Assembly: GCF_014696315.1 (NCBI RefSeq) | Contig: NZ_JACJPX010000034.1 | Location: 1 to 64,000, forward strand | Reading direction: 5' to 3' | Length of the DNA: 64,000 nucleotides | From: Calothrix membranacea FACHB-236 | GTDB taxonomy: Bacteria; Cyanobacteriota; Cyanobacteriia; Cyanobacteriales; Nostocaceae | Part shown: positions 61,308 through 64,000 of the stretch, piece by piece | Position numbering within the stretch: the first letter of the stretch is position 1 | How the letters are laid out: the number at the start of each line of letters is the position of its first letter | Made by a program: the position numbers and the translations under genes | Notes under the pieces: model-generated | The model's input: the letters and a program-made list of their open reading frames with translations, nothing else | Told to the model about the DNA's origin: nothing | Databases searched by the model: none

Positions 61308-62015
61308 ATGGCAACTAACTACACCAATGAAGCTATCCGTAATATCTTAATTGGTTTCGGATATTTAGCTCCTGATAGTAAGGTTCCTGGTAACAGTCCT
61401 CCCTGGAAGACAAATAACAACCCTTTGACAGATGAACCAACCGTCACAGCAATTAAAAAATTTCAGCAAGATTATCCACCCCTAAAAGCTGATGGCGATG
61501 CTGGCGAACAAACCAAGAAAGTCTTGTACGATACAATTGTCAGCCTTCAGAAAAATTTGAAACGTCACGGTTTCGCTACTGAAGCTCAAATACCTTCAGA
61601 CAAACCGTTTTATGGGCCAGAAACTTATAAAGCGGTAGAGAGATTTGAGCAAAAACAGGGTTTGACGGTAAATGGTATTGCTGACAAGGAAGCACGCATA
61701 CGTCTAAACCAAACAAGTTTACCAACGAATAACGTTAAGCTAATAGATGTGTGCATTCAATTCAAATCGAATCCGAAAAAGTCTAGTTATCTCGAAGCAC
61801 TAAATTATTTAGAAAATCAGTTAAGTCCAGACATTTTAAAGAATTTTACCAACAAGTGGCGACAAACCAATGATGTCAATCCTGTAATAGTTAAGCTGAC
61901 AGATGTGTGCAATTCTTATGAGGCAAAACCGCATCAAAATCAAGCACTCAATTACTTACAAGATCAGATATCTCCAGATGTATATAAGAAATTTACTGAA
62001 CTTTGGAAGAAGTAG
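61308..62015 (+). CDS. peptidoglycan-binding-like protein with repeats
   Basis: 235 aa from the ATG at 61,308 (MATNYTNEAIRNIL), preceded by AAGGAAG at 8 nt; an in-frame start at 61,257 is less likely. Residues 5-80 and 85-135 resemble peptidoglycan-binding (PG_binding_1-like) units: TVTAIKKFQQDYPPLKADGDAGEQT and GPETYKAVERFEQKQGLTVNGIADKEAR. The last 80 residues contain two copies of a ~40-residue repeat (KLIDVCIQF...ALNYLENQLSPDILKNFTNKW and KLTDVCNSY...ALNYLQDQISPDVYKKFTELW). No signal peptide, so it is cytoplasmic or exported by another route. Role unknown. Confidence 0.7.
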   Translation: MATNYTNEAIRNILIGFGYLAPDSKVPGNSPPWKTNNNPLTDEPTVTAIKKFQQDYPPLKADGDAGEQTKKVLYDTIVSLQKNLKRHGFATEAQIPSDKPFYGPETYKAVERFEQKQGLTVNGIADKEARIRLNQTSLPTNNVKLIDVCIQFKSNPKKSSYLEALNYLENQLSPDILKNFTNKWRQTNDVNPVIVKLTDVCNSYEAKPHQNQALNYLQDQISPDVYKKFTELWKK

Positions 62016-62187
62016 TAATTCCTGAAAGTGAAATTTGATATCAAAGAAAATTTTGCTTGAAGTCCTGCACTAGTTAACTTCCCACTCCGAGTGGCAGATC
62101 GTATCAGCTTGGCTACTTTTCCAAGAGAAGCAAGACAGACGACGAGCTTCGATCGCCTAAGATGCGCGGTCGAACCTACTGCGATCG

Positions 62188-62450
62188 CTGCTTTTCATCC
62201 TTAATCCGCGCGATCGCCTTGGCTTTTGTATATTCGATTGAGCCTTGTTCTAAAACTTTTGGCAGATTCAGTAAAGGTAGCCGATTTTCAAATAGGATTA
62301 CCAAGTCATTTTGACCAAAGAAGCCAGAACCTGCTCTATAACAGTCATTTCCTTGGGCATAACGTTATGCCCAAATTTATCTGCCGCGTGCAGATTATAG
62401 TCCTGTGGCAAGGAATATTTGGTTGTATGACACGTTAAAATGGGGTTTCT
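62188..62450 (-). pseudogene. ParB-family gene fragment, copy 5
   Basis: On the minus strand, the same ParB mid-region with a 12-nt deletion near 62,260 and palindrome at 62,355-62,372. The right flank GATTATAGT-CTGT-CAAGGAATATTTGG is shared with copy 6. The other parts of the gene-free stretch 62,016-62,663 show no gene. Confidence 0.7.
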
Positions 62451-62663
62451 CAGTCTCGTATTTTATTCATGAATCGGTGTTCTAGAACATCGAAGCAAAA
62501 CACAATTGGCATCCAATTACTATGGTTAGTTTAGTGAAAGTTAGCAGCGCTCCTGAGAGAATTAACGGTAAAAGTAAGAACAAGCATTAACCTGTACTGG
62601 GGTGCCAAACTAATTAGTCCTGACACTGGCAATGGTAAAGTCAAAACAAGCGGAGGTTTTGAT

Positions 62664-63281
62664 ATGGCTCAAGCTTTACCTAAACTATTGACTTTTGAAG
62701 AATTTATTGAATGGTTGCCTGAAAACACCGGAAAACGCTACGAATTACACGATGGGATAATTGTAGAAATGTCTCAACCGAGTGGAAAGCATGAAAAAGT
62801 TATGGGATTTTTAGCAGGAGAAATTACCGTTGAATATAAACGCTTGAAATTGCCATACTTTATCCCCAACACAGCTTTAGTAAAACCACCGAGAAAATCA
62901 TCGGGTTACTTGCCAGATATCGTATTAATCAACGATGCTAATTTGCAAAATGAGGAATTGTGGGAAAAAGAATCTACTGTGACTCAAAGTGAATCAATTC
63001 CTTTGATCGTTGAGGTTGTTAGTACCAACTGGGAAGATGATTACTACACCAAATTGGGGAATTACGAAGCAATGAAGATTCCTGAATATTGGATCGTTGA
63101 TTATGCAGCTTTAGGAGCCAGAAAGTTTATTGGTAACCCCAAACAACCAACCATTTCTATTTATCATCTAGTTGATGAAGAATATCAAGTTGCTCAATTT
63201 AGGAATTCGGAACGAATTATATCCCCTACTTTTCCAAATTTAAACCTGACTGCTAATCAGATTTTTAATGGTGCTTTGTAG
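62664..63281 (+). CDS. Uma2 family (DUF820) PD-(D/E)XK endonuclease
   Basis: 205 aa, normal length. It opens TFEEFIEWLPENTGKRYELHDGIIVEMSQPSGKHEKV, the classical Uma2 start, with SSGYLPDIVLIND (the D of PD), IPLIVEVVSTNW (the E) and YYTKLGNYEAMKIPEYWIVDY (the K). All three nuclease residues are in place. It stands alone between two ParB fragments. Distinct from the other Uma2 at 10,762 (220 aa), from which it differs strongly, so this is not a recent copy. Confidence 0.88.
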   Translation: MAQALPKLLTFEEFIEWLPENTGKRYELHDGIIVEMSQPSGKHEKVMGFLAGEITVEYKRLKLPYFIPNTALVKPPRKSSGYLPDIVLINDANLQNEELWEKESTVTQSESIPLIVEVVSTNWEDDYYTKLGNYEAMKIPEYWIVDYAALGARKFIGNPKQPTISIYHLVDEEYQVAQFRNSERIISPTFPNLNLTANQIFNGAL

Positions 63282-63309
63282 GGTCGCAAAGAACATGGAA
63301 ACCATAATT

Positions 63310-63472
63310 GCAAAGGTAGCCGATTTTCAAATAGGATTCCCAAGTTATTTTCCCCAAAGAAGCCAGAACCTGCTCTACAACAGTCATTTCCTTGGGCATA
63401 ACGTTATGCCCAGATTTATCTGCGGCGTGCAGATTATAGTGCTGTAACAAGGAATATTTGGTTGTATGACAC
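63310..63472 (-). pseudogene. ParB-family gene fragment, copy 6
   Basis: On the minus strand: HNVMPKEMTVVEQVLASLGK with ITWESYLK following, the same region as the other copies; palindrome at 63,394-63,411. The homology stops at GCTACCTTTGC. It is 15-20 nt from the end of the Uma2 gene. Confidence 0.75.
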
Positions 63473-63563
63473 CTCTAATAACAAAGATACTGCTTCTGTC
63501 ATCAAAGTTATTCTTTACACAAATAACAGCATGAAATAAGATCAAAAATTAACTATAAAATTT

Positions 63564-63988
63564 CTACAACAGCTTCTCAAGTTTCTCTAACAACGCTTCA
63601 AACTCTTGCTGTTTTTCCAGATCATCCCAGGATTTAACTTTCTTCGCCTTATACCAATTTAAAAAAAGAATGCGACAGATGGTAGGGGCATGGCATTGCC
63701 TTGCCCTCTAGAATATATTGATGTGTCGCAAACATTATTTGATTTGGTATTAGTATAAATTTCTTTCAGTCTCTGCGGATATGTAGCTTTCTTATCCGTT
63801 CTACCTTTATTCCCTTGTACTTCTGCGGCTTTCAGTTTGGCAATTTTTTCTTTAATTTGAGTCAGAGATAAATCTTGAGCTATGGCTGCCTTCAGTAGAG
63901 ACTTGCGCTGCTTTTCATCCTTAATCCGCGCGATCGCTCTAGCTTTTGTATATTCAATTGAGCCTTGTTCTAAGGCGAAGAGAAGCTA
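63564..63988 (-). pseudogene. ParB-family gene, C-terminal part, MITE-split
   Basis: On the minus strand: LLFALEQGSIEYTKARAIAR, then KDEKQRKSLLKAAIAQ, QIKEKIAKLKAAE, a basic linker and a C-terminal helix ending EKLEKLL before the TAG at 63,564-63,566. Homology fits the C-terminal half of cyanobacterial ParB-like proteins. A 98-bp MITE interrupts the frame after codon Y-T; removing it and one TTA joins the two parts in frame. The N-terminal part is lost near 63,988, where the sequence stops matching. Confidence 0.78.
63652..63749. mobile_element. MITE, TACCAATT family (98 bp)
   Basis: Ends TACCAATTT and TTTGGTA are imperfect inverted repeats flanked by TTA on both sides (63,649-63,651 and 63,750-63,752), a 3-bp target duplication. 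Same family as the element at 47,682-47,775. The inside includes GGGGCATGGCATTGCC, a repeat common in cyanobacterial intergenic DNA. Confidence 0.8.
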
Positions 63989-64000
63989 TGAACGGTAGAT

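Overview
The window reads as accessory DNA from a filamentous, Nostocales-type cyanobacterium. The evidence is the frequent GCGATCGC (HIP1) octamers, TTGACAGTT-type short tandem repeats between genes, small inverted-repeat elements beginning TACCAATT, and protein families at home in cyanobacteria (DUF1822, DUF928, CHASE2, CHAT, Uma2, SEFIR and NACHT STAND proteins). ParM-like and ParB-like sequences allow either a large plasmid or a chromosomal island with plasmid ancestry; the sequence alone does not decide. No rRNA, tRNA or CRISPR array was seen.

55-21,466 is a defence island. A tightly packed minus-strand operon (55-6,800) holds a SEFIR/NB-ARC ATPase, a TPR protein translated from an ATGA overlap, a DUF218 protein and a second SEFIR ATPase. 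Next comes a predicted modification/helicase defence system on the minus strand: a PLD-nuclease/SNF2 helicase (6,887-10,048), a DUF1156 Zn-ribbon DNA methyltransferase (11,483-14,365), and a DUF499 ATPase with a small partner (17,803-21,466). Between them lie a toxin-antitoxin pair, a Uma2 nuclease, an XRE/ImmA-IrrE regulator pair and, on the plus strand, a compact ubiquitin-like operon (Ubl, E2-like, JAB-E1 fusion; 15,678-17,797).

21,783-39,456 holds the most distinctive region: a sigma-70-like factor with DUF1822, a CHAT-CHASE2 membrane protein with DUF928 and a Tat-type caspase, an exported TPR protein, an exported TPR-CHAT protein, and a run of small exported TPR/beta-domain paralogues. 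Five copies of a bipartite element, TTTACATAAC-N15-GATATATG with identical spacing, stand upstream of the sigma-like gene, the CHAT-CHASE2 operon, the TPR gene, the TPR-CHAT gene and a truncated secreted-protein remnant. This looks like one regulon, plausibly autoregulated by the sigma-like factor, that deploys caspase-fold peptidases at the membrane and outside the cytoplasm.

39,698-51,438 is more GC-rich and plasmid- or ICE-like: a tyrosine recombinase, toxin-antitoxin debris, a primase-like protein, a noncoding repeat region, then an eight-gene minus-strand operon from an actin-like ATPase (ParM-like) through small proteins and a membrane protein to a P-loop ATPase. Divergent small RHH-type genes share a repeated AWKAL motif.

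51,682-64,000 holds two NACHT modules, each paired with a small protein that shares sequence motifs with its NACHT partner. It then decays into a truncated IS5-type transposase, seven fragments of a ParB-family gene (three in tandem), a MITE that interrupts the ParB 3' end, a peptidoglycan-binding-like protein and a Uma2 nuclease.
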